A stretch of 64,000 nucleotides of DNA from Epiperipatus broadwayi. Its lineage: Eukaryota > Onychophora > Udeonychophora > Euonychophora > Peripatidae. Position 1 is the stretch's first letter. Each line of letters begins with the position of its first letter. The notes below the pieces were generated by a model. It had not been told where the DNA came from. It worked only from the letters and a program-made list of their open reading frames with translations, and did not search any database. Position numbers and translations under genes: made by a program. Of the stretch, positions 50,531 through 62,994 are shown piece by piece. The DNA lies in contig JAQFVV010012423.1 of the NCBI GenBank assembly GCA_028023455.1, positions 7,790,269-7,854,268 on the forward strand, given 5' to 3'.

Positions 50531-53500
50531 ACTAAAAAGATTAATAAATAAATGAATTAATCCACAAATAGCTTTATGGTAGTTTAGATTTACATCTACA
50601 TGGGACTCATGAATTTGTAAGGCACCAATGGGTTCAGAGATAAGTGTTTTTTCTTGACAAAGAAAATAAATTTAATAAGTGATGATTTATTTGCTGATAA
50701 GATAAGGTATGGGATGTGCAATTAAATATTTTAATAGTAAAATAATTTGTGTAATAAGATGACTTCACATAATAAAATGATTTGTATGATAGGTCAATCA
50801 ACAGATACTTAGATTAATAATAAATATAAAGTTATTAATGTAAATATTAACTCATTGAGGTGATTAAGACAAATAATAATTTATTTAATAACTGCAATCT
50901 AACATCATACAATGGGTATCTGTAATTTATTTCTGCCAGATTGCAATCAAATGACACGATCTATAATTAGAATTATTAATACTACAATCAAATCAGAAAA
51001 GGTTAACTAACTACAGAGGTTTTTTTTCACACAAAAGAAAAATATAAAATGTAATAGAAATTTTAATGTTATTATTTTTTATTTTAAAGAAAATATCTCA
51101 TATTCAAAATCAAGCTACTTTATAATAAAAATTATTTTATAATTTTGAACTAAATTATATGAAATATTAATTATATTTTAAATTTTGATTGGTTTTATAA
51201 AAGTAATATGTTAATAATTAATTTAAGCCTAACTTGCGTGATTTTTTTTATTTATTGAAGTGCATATTGAATGATAAAAAAAAGACTACTTTGTAATTAA
51301 GATTGTTAATAAAGAAGATTTTTTCAAATGTTTATCAAAAATTACCATTATATTTTTAACTATTATTGGCAAGTAAAATCCACCTGAGTAGATAATTCTA
51401 AGAAATTTGTCTGTGAGTCTCTATTACCAAGTTAAAAATATATGTAACTTTGATTTCAGCTTCCTTATTCTGCAGCATTTTTTTCACATCTTCATGCTAG
51501 AAAAACATAAATGTAGGGATCCATAAACATTTTTAATCATTAGATGATATGCAAGTATTCCTCTTGGCAATGTTACAGCCCATGACAAATTTGATGGTCT
51601 GAGCTCCATAGCACTTAAGTATAGTGTTTGTTGCTAATCATTCCATTTTAATCATAAAGATATCAAATAAGGGAAAACTTGTATCCCTTCCCTCTTAAAT
51701 AATTTTCTAATCACAATATAACATTTCTTTGCTGCAAATCCATAATCTATTGATAAAAATATGCAAAAGTAATATAAGTTTTAAGAAAAATATGTATGTA
51801 TATTTCTTGCTGAGATTGTTTTACTGCTGACAACCAACAAAAAAATAAATAATGAGCAATCTTTTTTTAAAAAAAAAACAACAATACTAGTTTATGAATC
51901 TATGATTATATTCTAATCTTATTAAGGCATTTTGTTATTATTTGATGTAATTACTAAAATATTTCATTTTTTACATTTAATAAATAAAATATCCATTCAT
52001 TTTACATTTGTCTAATTTAATAAACTTATACTTTAATTGCTTCTTTATTTAGTTATGCATAAACTATAAAGGGGACTATAAATGATAACATGTGTATATT
52101 ATAAAGTACTTATGTGGATTGAAAGACTTTATAATAGTTTATTACCATTATATTTTAATATTTTTATTATGATTATAATATATTCACAGGTATAGGCATT
52201 TTCTTTCAATAGTTTACATAAAAAACAACAACTTATTTTTAAAAAATCTCTTAACTATAGCAATTTTATTTAAATTCTTAATATTATCATCACTTAAACA
52301 ACTTTATAAATATTGAAGGAGTACATCTTTAATTTTTCATTCTTTTTAATTTTAATTTACATTTGGTATTTTGTCCAGTTCATTTTAACTTTGTTGTTCA
52401 AATTTTAAATTTCATACGAGATCAGTAGCAATGTTAATCTAATGTACTAAAATCTCCCTTCTCCAGTATTAATTTTTATTTGTCATTTTTTCTTAAAGAA
52501 ATATTAAATAAGACTAAATCAACATCAGTTTTCTATCTCCTTGTCTTTCTCATTTATAATTAAACCATTGTCTTATGTGATTAGTCCATCAATAGTGAGA
52601 TGGACGCAAAAGCTAAAATTTCATGTGTCAACTCCCAGATGAGGAAAATAAAATTGGAAAAAAAATTCAATTTAGTCAGTTGAATATTTAACTCAATATC
52701 ACACAACTTAAACAGTCTGTAGATTTTTTTTTCACTGTAGTTAAACTAATTAGTTTTTGTAATAATTTATTTATTCCAATATATATTTTTCCTTTTCAAA
52801 ACATCTAACAGGTTGTTTAATGATGCAGAAATATATGTAAAATGAAAAATGTTATTTTTGTTCACACATAATTTGACCTTAACTCTGGATGCAGTTTTCA
52901 TAGGAATATTTATCATTATGAGTGCAAGATATTTAATCATTTTATAAATTTTTAAATGTTCTATTTAAGATCTCTAAGGGAGTATATCTTGTGATAAAAT
53001 TTATTTTCAACAAGATTTTATCTTAATTTATTGATAAAACTTGAGTATCTGTAAATAGCTGCTTTTAAAAAAATCAGATATAATAAATTACAAAATTAAA
53101 TAGAAATCCATCCTCATTTGTGAAGATGGATAAAATATGAAAGTTTATATAAAATATTAAAAAAGTAATGTTTTTAATTTGCTTTAGTTTTTTTTTTTTT
53201 TTTTTTTTACAAAAAAGCAGTATCTATACATTTTTAAAGGAATGTCATATTCTTCTGTAGACAATTCATCATTGTTATATTTATAAATAGAGAGAGAGGC
53301 TCAATGGAATAATAGAAAATATCTCTCATACTAGCAATAAATTTTGACAACATGTAGCACAGAAATGTGAATGCATAGTGTTATAACCTTTTTTAAAAAT
53401 TATTGTTATATAATCCTAAAAAGAGTTGCTAAGGAATATTGAGAGAATGTTTGTGTCTGATAAGGTTATAACAAGATATATTGACTTCTCTAACTTTAAA

Positions 53501-54999
53501 AAAGATCAAATTATTGATTTCTGTTTAGCTAGAGTGTTTTAAATTGCCTACGCATTTAATCATTCAAGATCAATTTTTTCAAAGTTGATGGCTATTTATT
53601 ATAAATAGAAGAAAAAAATCTGCTACAACCAACTAAAATCAGTGTGTACTGCATGAATTAGTGCAATGATGGAGTGTTAGACCATGAACTATAAGATCCA
53701 TGGATCATAACCTAACACTACTTTCAGAGCTTTATCATATTATAGTCTCTTGAACAATAAACACTTTGTTTATTTTTTTAAGTGTTTTGAGACACTGATA
53801 AACATAATTAATTGCTGACAAAAATTCTCAAAATTATAGCAGAGTAGATAACTGCAGCCATTGTCACACATCTGAAAACTCTGGTAATGGTTAAAGCAAT
53901 TTGTTATGAGCATCAAAAGTGATGAACTGCCATTTGAAATCATTTCCTATCTTATGTAAACGCTATAATATAAAAACATAACAGCAAATGATGAAAGTTT
54001 GTTATATGCTTAAATGAATTTTTGTTTACATTTTTTTTAGCTTCTGAAAGTATTTATATTTGATGATCATTTTAAAATGTCTAGTAGTTTGATTGCTTTC
54101 TCTAAACTGTAAAACATAGTGATAGAATTATCATGATTATGGAAGATACAGTTGTTGTTGTTGTTTTTTTTTTTGAGGTGCAAATATTGTTTTCAGATAA
54201 CAGTCATCCTCTAATATTTCAGTTTATATCCCTACACAATCACATATTGTTTTGAGCAATATAGGAATGATGTTACACATTTCTCATGGCCTTCTCAATC
54301 CTTTTATGTGTTAATATTGAATAATAAATGGGAAACTATCTTCTAATGATATCTTTCAGAAGACTTGAGTTTTTTCTCCTGTAACGACTTCATATCTTTT
54401 AAAACTGTTCAAATGTTATGTAATTCTATTCATATAGATTCCAGCTGCTGATGTATATGATGGTTATTCTATTTTTCTTTTATATGTTATATATATATGT
54501 TTACACACATATACAATACAATCATTCATAGAATCTAATTGGTATGAATTTTTAACTTGCCTTCATAAGAAATTTAAAAAAAAATAAAAGCGTCACTTAT
54601 TAAAAGTTGGATAAGGTTTTCATTTTATTTTTAGCTTGGCAGATATACACTAGATTTTGTTTCATTATATAATTCTTTTTAATTAATTCTTTTATTATTT
54701 TTAATAGTTTGATGCATCATGTGATTTTGCTGTAATCATAATTGTTTACTGTGGAGAGTTATTCACATAAATCATTTAGAAAATAACATTGAAATAATAT
54801 TTTTTAAGTTGAAAAATGTATATTTAGCCTGATTATATATTTTTTATTCCAAATTTTAAATAAGTATAGATTTATATTGATTTATGTACATTTTAAATTC
54901 AAGATATTCTCTTATCAGTTAATTATATTGATTTGGAGCAAAATAAACCATCAAAACGTAATTTCTATTTTTTGTCGGTAAAAGTATATATATATTAAT
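50531..54999. other. AT-rich DNA, nothing recognised
   Basis: It has long poly-T (53188-53208) and poly-A runs. A SINE-like scrap lies near 53655-53760 (gatggagtgttagaccatga, then gatccatggatcataac). No exon boundary with coding content was recognised. Confidence 0.45.
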
Positions 55000-56720
55000 T
55001 TTAAAGAAAATAAGAAATGGGCCATCTATAAAATTAAAGAATGTTAAAAAAAATCAGCTAGTCTGAAACAGAAAGTAGAAAACAGAATGTTAATATAATA
55101 TTGAAAATTCTAATTAAAAAAAATTGTTGATGAGATTATTTAAAGATAATTTTAGAGAATTAATGATAGAGATCTTGTTATAAAAGCAATAAAAAGTGAA
55201 AAAAAATATTACTATTTATATGTGTGTAAAAACTAATAGATGATTAATAAAATGGGGATAGAAAAGTAGACATGTATTGATACTAAAAAAAAGTAAAAGT
55301 ATGTATAGAAATTTTAATGAACTGAAGAAATGAAACATATAATAATTGCCAAATGAAAATATAAAAGGCTTAAAAAATTACAAAGGAAGATTGAGAAAAT
55401 CACGTAATTATTAAAGCAAAGTTATTAAAGGAGATAAAATGATGGAAAAAATATTTGTGATTTATATGATGGAAGCTAAAGTGAATAGATTGAAATTAAG
55501 ATTTAAATATTGGCCTTGAGATGAAAGATGGAAGGGGATACTACTAAATTTTAGTAGCATTTAAAATTAAATTGTTAAAGATTGTGACATAAAGTGATGT
55601 AATAAATACTTAGTATTTGTAATATATTTTATTTCAAATAATGAGTAGTCAGTGGATTATGATTTGATGCAAGGTATTGTATTCCTGAACAAGTAGTTTA
55701 ACATGTTATGGGTTAAAAAGGATATCTAAAACATTAACTGAGTTTTTGACTGAAGAACATTTTAAATTTATAAAGGATAAGAAGGATTATAATATATAGT
55801 ATAAGAATATAAGATTATTATTGAAATATTCAGAAAAAAAGATAAGAGAAGTAAGTATATCTAATATGGATCTTGAACAATCATTTGAGAGAATAAATTA
55901 GAATATTTTTTTCAATATTTTCAATAGTTAAGATTATGATTTGAAAGAAATTTTTGTTGAATAATTAATTATATGGGATAAGTGATTAATCAATATTATT
56001 TAGAAAATAGAGGCATTAATGCCAAAGAAGGAATATTCTTTGTATTAATGAACAGGACACAAAATATGAATAAGATTGATTCTATTTAAGATAAAAATAG
56101 ATATATGTATAACTAGAATTATGAAAATAGTTTGGAAAGATTGATAATGAAATATATTATTTGAGAAGAGATTTATAGAAAAGGTTATTGTTTTAAATAT
56201 TTTGAAAACTATTTAAGAAATGATAGATGGAAATGAGAATTGCAATAATCGTTAATTAAAATAATCTGATTTTTTAATGAATAATTAAAGAAAAGCTTGA
56301 AAAATATTTCATCTGAACAGTATTTTTGGAGCAGATATTTGCTCCATTAAGAGGAATGAGAAACGGAAGTTGAAGGCTTTTGAGATATAAATTTAGAGAA
56401 AAGTGAAAAAAGTATTTATAAGAGAAAACTAGAATATTAAAATACTAAATAAAATAAAAAAACAAATAGGACATTTATTTAAAAATTATAAAAAAGCAAA
56501 AATAAATTTGGAATTAGATTGAAGATATTTTTAGAAGTGGAGAAATGATGAATGTTATTATGTTAAAAAGAATAGTAAAAAGTAAAAAATCTGAAAGAAA
56601 TAATTAATAGAAGAGTTTTAAAGAGTATTTATGGAAATTTGAAGAAGTGAGCAAGAAACATGAAGAATGGAATAAATGATGTAAAGAGAATTCCTTTGAG
56701 CAACTGATTTTATATATATA
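55000..56720 (+). pseudogene. Probable decayed LINE, plus strand
   Basis: The plus strand is strikingly purine-rich over about 1.7 kb. In broken frames near 56330-56400 it reads RNEKRKLKAFEI, then RKVKK, close to the KLEAFEMW..RRM block that follows the reverse-transcriptase domain in many LINEs. GHLF...KNYKKAK follows near 56470, like the Y(L/I)GHI..R block. Stops are frequent, and no catalytic motif was recognised upstream. It is a different, more decayed LINE than the one at 17090. Confidence 0.45.
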
Positions 56721-56865
56721 TATCTAAAATAAAATGACCATTATAGACTAATTATTGTAAGAAAATTATAATAATAATAAAGTATAATGGTAATAATATA
56801 TGTATAAGTTAGATTCTATTGAATCACTTGTGATCGATGGTTATTCTACGTACATAGATTCTCTA

Positions 56866-57085
56866 AAATAGAAAATCATACATCATTACAATATTAGCCA
56901 AAACAACAAAATTTTACTACACATCTTCCACAACCATGATTACATCTAGATCTATTTGTTAATAGAAGAAATCGTGGTTGTAGAAGAATTTTAGTAAAAT
57001 TTTGTTGTTTTGGCCAGTATTGTAATAATATAGGATTTGGTTTATTTATAATTACTAGTATAGCAGTAGGCAGTATTTAATTTTA
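56866..57085. mobile_element. Hairpin insert with 12-bp target duplication
   Basis: Bounded by atagattctcta at 56854-56865 and 57086-57097. Inside, ttacaatattagccaaaaca ... cttccacaaccatgatt pairs with the inverse at about 56970-57025, a stem of about 57 bases with a loop of about 35. About 20 bases at the left and 60 at the right are unpaired. The architecture matches the other TSD-flanked foldbacks in the window. Confidence 0.7.
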
Positions 57086-57097
57086 ATAGATTCTCTA

Positions 57098-58294
57098 GAT
57101 ATTCTATTTCTCACAATATGTGATTTGTGTAATTCTTGAGTTCCATACTTTTTTTCTGTTATTTCACCCATCCATTTCATACAGAGCATCTTTGTTTTAT
57201 TTTTGATTCTATTTTGCAGGACATTAGCACTTTGCCATTATCAGTTCTTGTAACATATACAAAATAGGATCTATATTTAGCATTTTGGTGTCCATTGAAA
57301 ATTTGATTTATTTTATTGATCTTTTTTGCTGCCCATTGTATTCTAAGTTTTCTTTTATAGCGTCATTCTTTTTTTTTATATCTATAGACAAAACATAATT
57401 TTCACAATTAATTAACATTAATTATGTTATTGCCTTTATATCTTTTTGTGCGATTTGTGTAATTTAATTAGGCAATATGTATTTATCTAGAGAAGCATAG
57501 GCTTTTTATATTGGTGCTTGGATATATTATTTATAAAAGAACAATCTCTTATGTAAAATTCTGCCTCATTATTTTGAAGAGGATTGGTGTGAATATGTAA
57601 TTTCTTTTTAGGTCACAAATATATATTTTTAAATTTTACTTGTAATTCCTCATGGCTGGTGATAGAATTAGGAAGAATTATTAAAAAAAAAAAATGTTGA
57701 TTAACAATGTTTTCTTTTTACTTTATTCCCTTTTTTTAATGTATGTTGAAATTCAAATTTTTTTTATCTTCATTAATTTGTATTTAGTTATATCCTATTG
57801 AGTTGAAAGGCAGTTTCATAGTGACCAGTAGTCAGTTTTCATACCCTCCCCCCTAAAAATCTTTCAAATCTCATTTTTTAGAATACTTGCTTTCTTAAGA
57901 TGTTTTTATATTAAAAAAATTAAAAGAAAGGAAATAAATTTCAAATTTTTATAATTTCATATTTTTTTATATAAAGATTTTTTTTTGTAATCTAATCATG
58001 CTACATTTTAAAACAAAAACAAAGCATGCTTTAGTTAATTTTAATCGCAAATGCAATATATATATATATAACGTTTTGTAATAATTATGAAAAACTGAAC
58101 TTAACTCATGATAACCAAGTTGTGATCACCATTTTGTTGCATATTCTTTATGAACTTGTTATTTCAGCATGTAAGTTTATTTTCAGCTGAGTTTTCCTGT
58201 CTTCTTAGATATAAGATGCAGCAGCAACAATAACAAAAAAGAATTAACTATTAAAATCATTAAGCTAAGAGATGAAGAAATGGGATTGTTCTAA
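57098..58294. other. AT-rich DNA, nothing recognised
   Basis: Pyrimidine-rich on the plus strand. No exon, repeat boundary or RNA gene was recognised. Confidence 0.45.
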
Positions 58295-59260
58295 CATGTT
58301 TCCCCGATAATAAAATTGGGTCTTGTATTAATTTTTGCTCTAAAAGAGACTGTAAGGCTTATTTTCAGGAGATGTCTTATTTTTTCATGTACAAAAATCT
58401 ACATTTATTTAAGTACTCCTCTACAGAAATCTGTAAGATTCTTGGCCTGGGACCCCTCCCTCCTCAGTTTCTTTATTGCACTCATTGAAATAACTTTATT
58501 TTTGCACCCATCTTATCTGGTGATCAGAATATTATTCTGTTTAAATTTACTATTAAATCAAATGTTAATTGAAAACTTGAGAAGACAGGAGTGGTAACAA
58601 AAATGATTACAATTAAGAATGGTTTGTCCACACAAAAGCAACAAAAAAATGCAAGCACAAAAATTCTGAAAATGTTTCTGTATTTCATACATGCACATTA
58701 AGTTCGTTCATTATATCATTAAAACATACGACAGTGTATTGAATTACAATGATGAATCACTTTCATTATTTTAATAAAATCTTTTAGGAGGTAAAAAATG
58801 TTTAAGAAATCAAACCAGTTTTTCTTTTTATCTTGAATATTTAAAAGTTACCATGATGAAACTCTAAAACTAAATCAAGCATTCTAAATCTAAGTATTAA
58901 ATATAAATAAAATAAATACCTAAAAAATATATAAATGAAATTATATATTGTTCGGCATACTGGCTTGTGATAAATAAATTGTTTCTCTATAAAGATAGAA
59001 TTACATTTGTTGAAAATTGTTGACTGGGTAACTACAAAAGAATTATATAATTTATATTACCATTTATTTAAAGCATTAATGTTAATAATATTGTTTATTT
59101 ATACAATCATTACCTTATAATTCAATATGCCCATTGACTGTCTATGATGCTAATGAGCTTAACTAGGGCTTATATTTGGGGGAGGGCTTATATTGTAAGC
59201 ATCCTGAAAAATCATGCTAGAGCTTATTTTCTTGTTAGGTCTTTTTATCTGGGAAACATG
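58295..59260. mobile_element. DNA transposon of a family also seen in vertebrates
   Basis: The left end catgtttccccgataataa, then gtcttgtattaatttttgct and aggcttattttcaggagatg, matches from memory a non-autonomous element common in several vertebrate genomes. The right end (ctagggcttatatttggggg, then gcatcctgaaaaatcatgct and gggaaacatg) is the other terminus of the same family. I do not recall its name. Inverted ends are short (catgtttccc with gggaaacatg). The 966-bp interior has one hydrophobic 93-codon ORF (58316-58597) that does not look like transposase. No target duplication is clear. The similarity is recalled, not searched. Confidence 0.65.
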
Positions 59261-59775
59261 GTGCATATCAGAATTATTAAATTTAATTTAATGTTTTACA
59301 TTGACATTCTTCCAATATATTCTTTCTTTAAATGGTTGTGGGTGTTGTGCTGCCATAGCAAAAGTCTGGTTTGAAGTTTCAAGAAGTTTAAGGATTATCA
59401 GAAACTGTGATTATGTAAAGTAATAAGAACTTATATTTTATCATTTTTAATTTTTGGATATGCAATTTAAAAAGAGCTTAAGGTTTTGTGCAATATAAAT
59501 TTTTTATTTATAAATATAGATAGTATAATTTTTTTATGTAATTTTGGGAATACTTTATTGTTGTAATATGAGTTCTGATCAAGACATTTATATGTGGGTA
59601 TGCATTTTTTAAAATATGAATTATGTAAATTTTTAAATTGACATTTCCCCTCCTTTAATACTTTTTTAAAAGTAAATTATTTAATTATATATATGACTTT
59701 CAAGTCTTTTCTATTAGTAAATACTTTTTTTTGCTATAAGTAAAAGTTTAAATTATTAATCCTGCATGGTTTAAT

Positions 59776-59900
59776 GCATTACCAAAATGGATGACTCTGG
59801 AACTCAAGGTCCATGAATTATGGCTCTACTGTGTCATTTCCAGTGCTTAAAACTTTTTATAAACTCTGGGGCAATAAATTATTCAATTATTTTTTCATCC
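59776..59900 (+). mobile_element. tRNA-derived SINE-like fragment, same family as 19288
   Basis: aaaatggatgactctggaac, then caaggtccatgaattatgg, then ctgtgtcatttcc and attcaattattttttc. The order and spacing match the copy at 19288-19440. The B-box-like part is ggtccatgaatta. A T-rich tail follows. Confidence 0.45.
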
Positions 59901-60035
59901 CCAATGGCTGCAACACAGTTTATAAAGTAAGTCCTATATGCATATCTAATACTGTTCCTAAGAAAAATATTTGATTTATATAATTATCTTGCCAAATTTG
60001 ATTTTTTTTATTATAAGTATTATTTACAATATAAT

Positions 60036-60140
60036 GGAGTGGATGACTGAAGGGAGCTTGAAAATCTGGGTCCAAATCCTAGTTTAAGTATATATTATAA
60101 CTGGTTGGGTTACATGGCATACAACAGCATAGTTGTCAGA
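60036..60140 (+). mobile_element. Possible SINE fragment
   Basis: gagtggatgactgaagggag, then atctgggtccaaatcctag, has a B-box-like core (GGTCCAAATCC). It is adjacent to but distinct from the copy at 59776. Confidence 0.35.
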
Positions 60141-60519
60141 GTGCCCATGTATATATAAAGTAAAGGAAAAGTAGAAATAAACACAATTTTTTTTAGATAT
60201 TTTTTTACATTTTCCTGGAATAAGTAAAAGATTAAATAATTATGAATTTAAATTCAAATTTTGTTATAAATAAAAATTTAAAAAGCTCTAATAAATATTT
60301 TTATTGAATTCTGATTTTGAAATTAAAAAACAAGCATGTATTATGATAATAGATCTGATAATTGTAAAAAATTCTATTATTTATTTTTAAAAATCTTTGA
60401 TAAAACTGTCAAACTTGCTTTTAAAGGGATTAGTGAGATAAAAAAGTTTTTAATTAATGTGTTTTTGTCACCCTAATATAAAAAAGGGCAGTAGTAGTTT
60501 ATTGTTTTTAAAATAGTTG

Positions 60520-60770
60520 GCTAGTAATATTTTGAGAAGAGTTGGCAGAAAATCAGAATTGGTTTCCATGAAGATGTAAGAATGCAAGGAGGGCAAAGGA
60601 TGAAGCTGCTATACAGTTCATGATGGTGGAGTTTGAATTCACATGGAGAAAATGGGTCAACATCAAGTGTTTCATAGCTACAAATGTCTTCTACAAAATG
60701 GTTTGCTTGCCTGAATGACAATCCTACATACTTTGCTTACCTGAAGTCTGCCAACTCAAGACAGAAGGGA
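60520..60770 (-). repeat. Dispersed repeat family B, copy 2
   Basis: The reverse complement shares ordered segments with 34375-34740: aggattgtcattcaggcaag, then gacccattttctccatgtga, then ttcaaactcc and ctgccaactctt. It includes the minus ORF at 60521-60721, which has no recognisable domain and is likely part of the repeat. Confidence 0.55.
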
Positions 60771-61361
60771 ACTAATCAGTGCAACAAAATACCTGGATTA
60801 TACCTTTCTTGATGAGACAATCTCGGACTGATTCCCATCAAGAGAAATCATCAGTTGATGAATTAGTTATACATATGCTGTGTCTATATACAAGGAACTA
60901 CGGATAAACACATTTTGTTATATCTATATAAAGTGAGTTGTTTTAAAATAATTCATTTAAAAGACATTTTAAAAATCTTTTTAGATTAAATTAAAGATGT
61001 TATAATTAAAAGCAACCTGTGGTAGTGATACATATATAGAGAGAATAATTTTAAATAATTTAAAATCTGTATTTAAAAAACAATAATAATAATGCAAGTA
61101 ATAACTTTGCTTGGATTAAAAATCAAAAAGTAAAGAATAGATGATTCGAAAAGCGTTACAATTAATTAACATAATCTGTCAAGACTGATTTTATTTTTTT
61201 AAAAGAAAGGAAAGCCTTTATTATTAAAGCAGTGAAATTTATGTAGATTCAATATTGAATTAATTATGAAAAACATATTATTATCATGACAAGTTTAAAT
61301 ATATAATATAAAAGCCAATGTGCACATACATTTCTATGCACCTAACATATATGTTAAATCA

Positions 61362-62296
61362 GTACTCATCGTTTAGACAGGCCAGCTGCTTGGTGGTGTT
61401 ATTTCTCTGCAAAAGCACAGAAATATGCCATTTAGGCAGCCGCTTCCAGTTATTTTATAGCCAGGACAGTCATTTAGGTGGCATTATTTCCTGCAACAGC
61501 ACAAAAATATGCTGTTATTCACTTGATTTTCGTGCGAATAACAACGACTATGTAAGCGGCTACATATGTACACTGTTATGCAGCTTATCCATATATTAAC
61601 TATTAAAACTTGAATACAATATGACTTAAGGGTAGCTGTACTTTAAGTTACTGTAAGTCTTTAAATATTGTCTTTCAAATAAACATCTTATAATGAAACT
61701 GACATAATATTGTGTACTAAAAATTGTCATTCTGTCCACATGCTTCCCTACACACTTTTGAAGGGTGAAAAAATTTGAAAAGTGTATTTGAGAATAAAGT
61801 TGACATGTCATAATGTGTTGACTCATGTTTTGCATGAGAATCTCTGTGACAATTGTTTTAAATTAGTTTTCAAAATGTAAAAGAATTGCAATCCAAAAAA
61901 AAATGGTTTGTAAATGAGTTTAAAAGTAATTTGAAAATAAAATGATCACATGTTAGCAAATAATGTTTGATCGTAAATTGTTTTAAATTAGTTTTCAAAA
62001 TGTAAAAGAATTGCAATCCAAAAAAATGGTTTGAAAATGAGTTTAATACTGTTACCAAATAATGTTCAATCGTAATTGTTTTTCAAAATATAAAAGAATT
62101 GCAATCCAAAAAAAAAAAAAAAAACCGGTTTGAAAATGAGTTTAAAAGTAATTTAAAAATAAAATGATCCCATTTGAACAAATAATGTTCAATCATAAAT
62201 AGTTTTAAAAATGTTGGCTCGGAATAGTAATAATAGTGTGTTTTTTATAGATAAGAATGCCACCAAGTGGCTGGCCTGTCTAAACAATGAGTACCA
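61362..62296. mobile_element. DNA transposon with 8-bp target duplication and internal tandem repeats
   Basis: Ends gtactcatcgtttagacagg and, in reverse complement, gtactcattgtttagacagg form inverted repeats of more than 30 bp, including ggccagc and ttggtgg. ttaaatca flanks both sides (61354-61361, 62297-62304), though the right end has two extra bases, so the boundary is uncertain by that much. An 8-bp duplication suggests the hAT group or a relative. Subterminal blocks (gcaaaagcacagaaatatgc) resemble those of the 9312 element and recur at 61490 (gcaacagcacaaaaatatgc). No transposase is present; the ORF 61318-61599 spans the left end and is spurious. Confidence 0.75.
61852..62216. repeat. 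Internal tandem repeat of the 61362 element
   Basis: Three units share caaaatgtaaaagaattgca, then atccaaaa, then ggtttg and aaatgagttta. The landmark attgcaatcc lies at 61885, 62010 and 62098, giving units of about 125, 88 and 118 bp; the middle one is shortened. The minus ORF at 61870-62058 results from this repetition. Confidence 0.75.
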
Positions 62297-62304
62297 TTAA
62301 ATCA

Positions 62305-62994
62305 ATAATTATGTATTATAAAATTAATTTCATTTATTATTTTGACAAGGTAAAATATATGATATGGATGTCAGTGTGCACATGAAGGTGTATGCACACA
62401 TATATGTTAAATATGTTATTAAATATGCACAGAACTGAATTTCATTTATAGATTATGACAATTCAAATATTTTATATTAAATAATAAATTATATGGCACA
62501 TCGGTGCGATGATATGTATAATTTAGTATGAGGTATTTATATCATTTAATTTAAAATGATAATCATTTATTGTATTTTATATGACAATTGAAATATAATC
62601 ATCAATTGTACTGCACATCTATGTGCAAATATAAAGGCATGTCGGATAGACATTTGTATGTAAATTTTAATCATTTATTTTATTTTATGACAATTCTGAT
62701 ATGTTCAGAAATTATTAAGCTACATGTTTGTGTGTTGACTGGTTTTAAGTAAACCTATTGAACGTATATGTAAATCATCATATAGTGACTTGAATTTTGT
62801 ATTAAATCATGTAAATCACAATGTGATACTCTTTTATTTTGTATATTAATCAAAATCAAAAAGCTTATATGTGAATAACTTCATTCTAAACACCTTCATA
62901 TCATTTTTTTATTATCTAATAATAAACTTGTATTTCTTTGTTCAAATTATTCCAGTGACTTAATTCAAAATGGTTAATGTATTGCATCATCATC
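62305..62994. other. AT-rich DNA, nothing recognised
   Basis: Several similar phrases (tgtgcacat, atcattta with tattttat) suggest a decayed local repeat. No gene was recognised. Confidence 0.4.

Noticed and set aside
58316-58597. 93-codon hydrophobic ORF inside the 58295 transposon
   Set aside because: It begins within the conserved terminal non-coding sequence of the element, so it cannot be a gene in its own right.
61318-61599. 93-codon ORF
   Set aside because: It crosses the left boundary and inverted end of the 61362 element.
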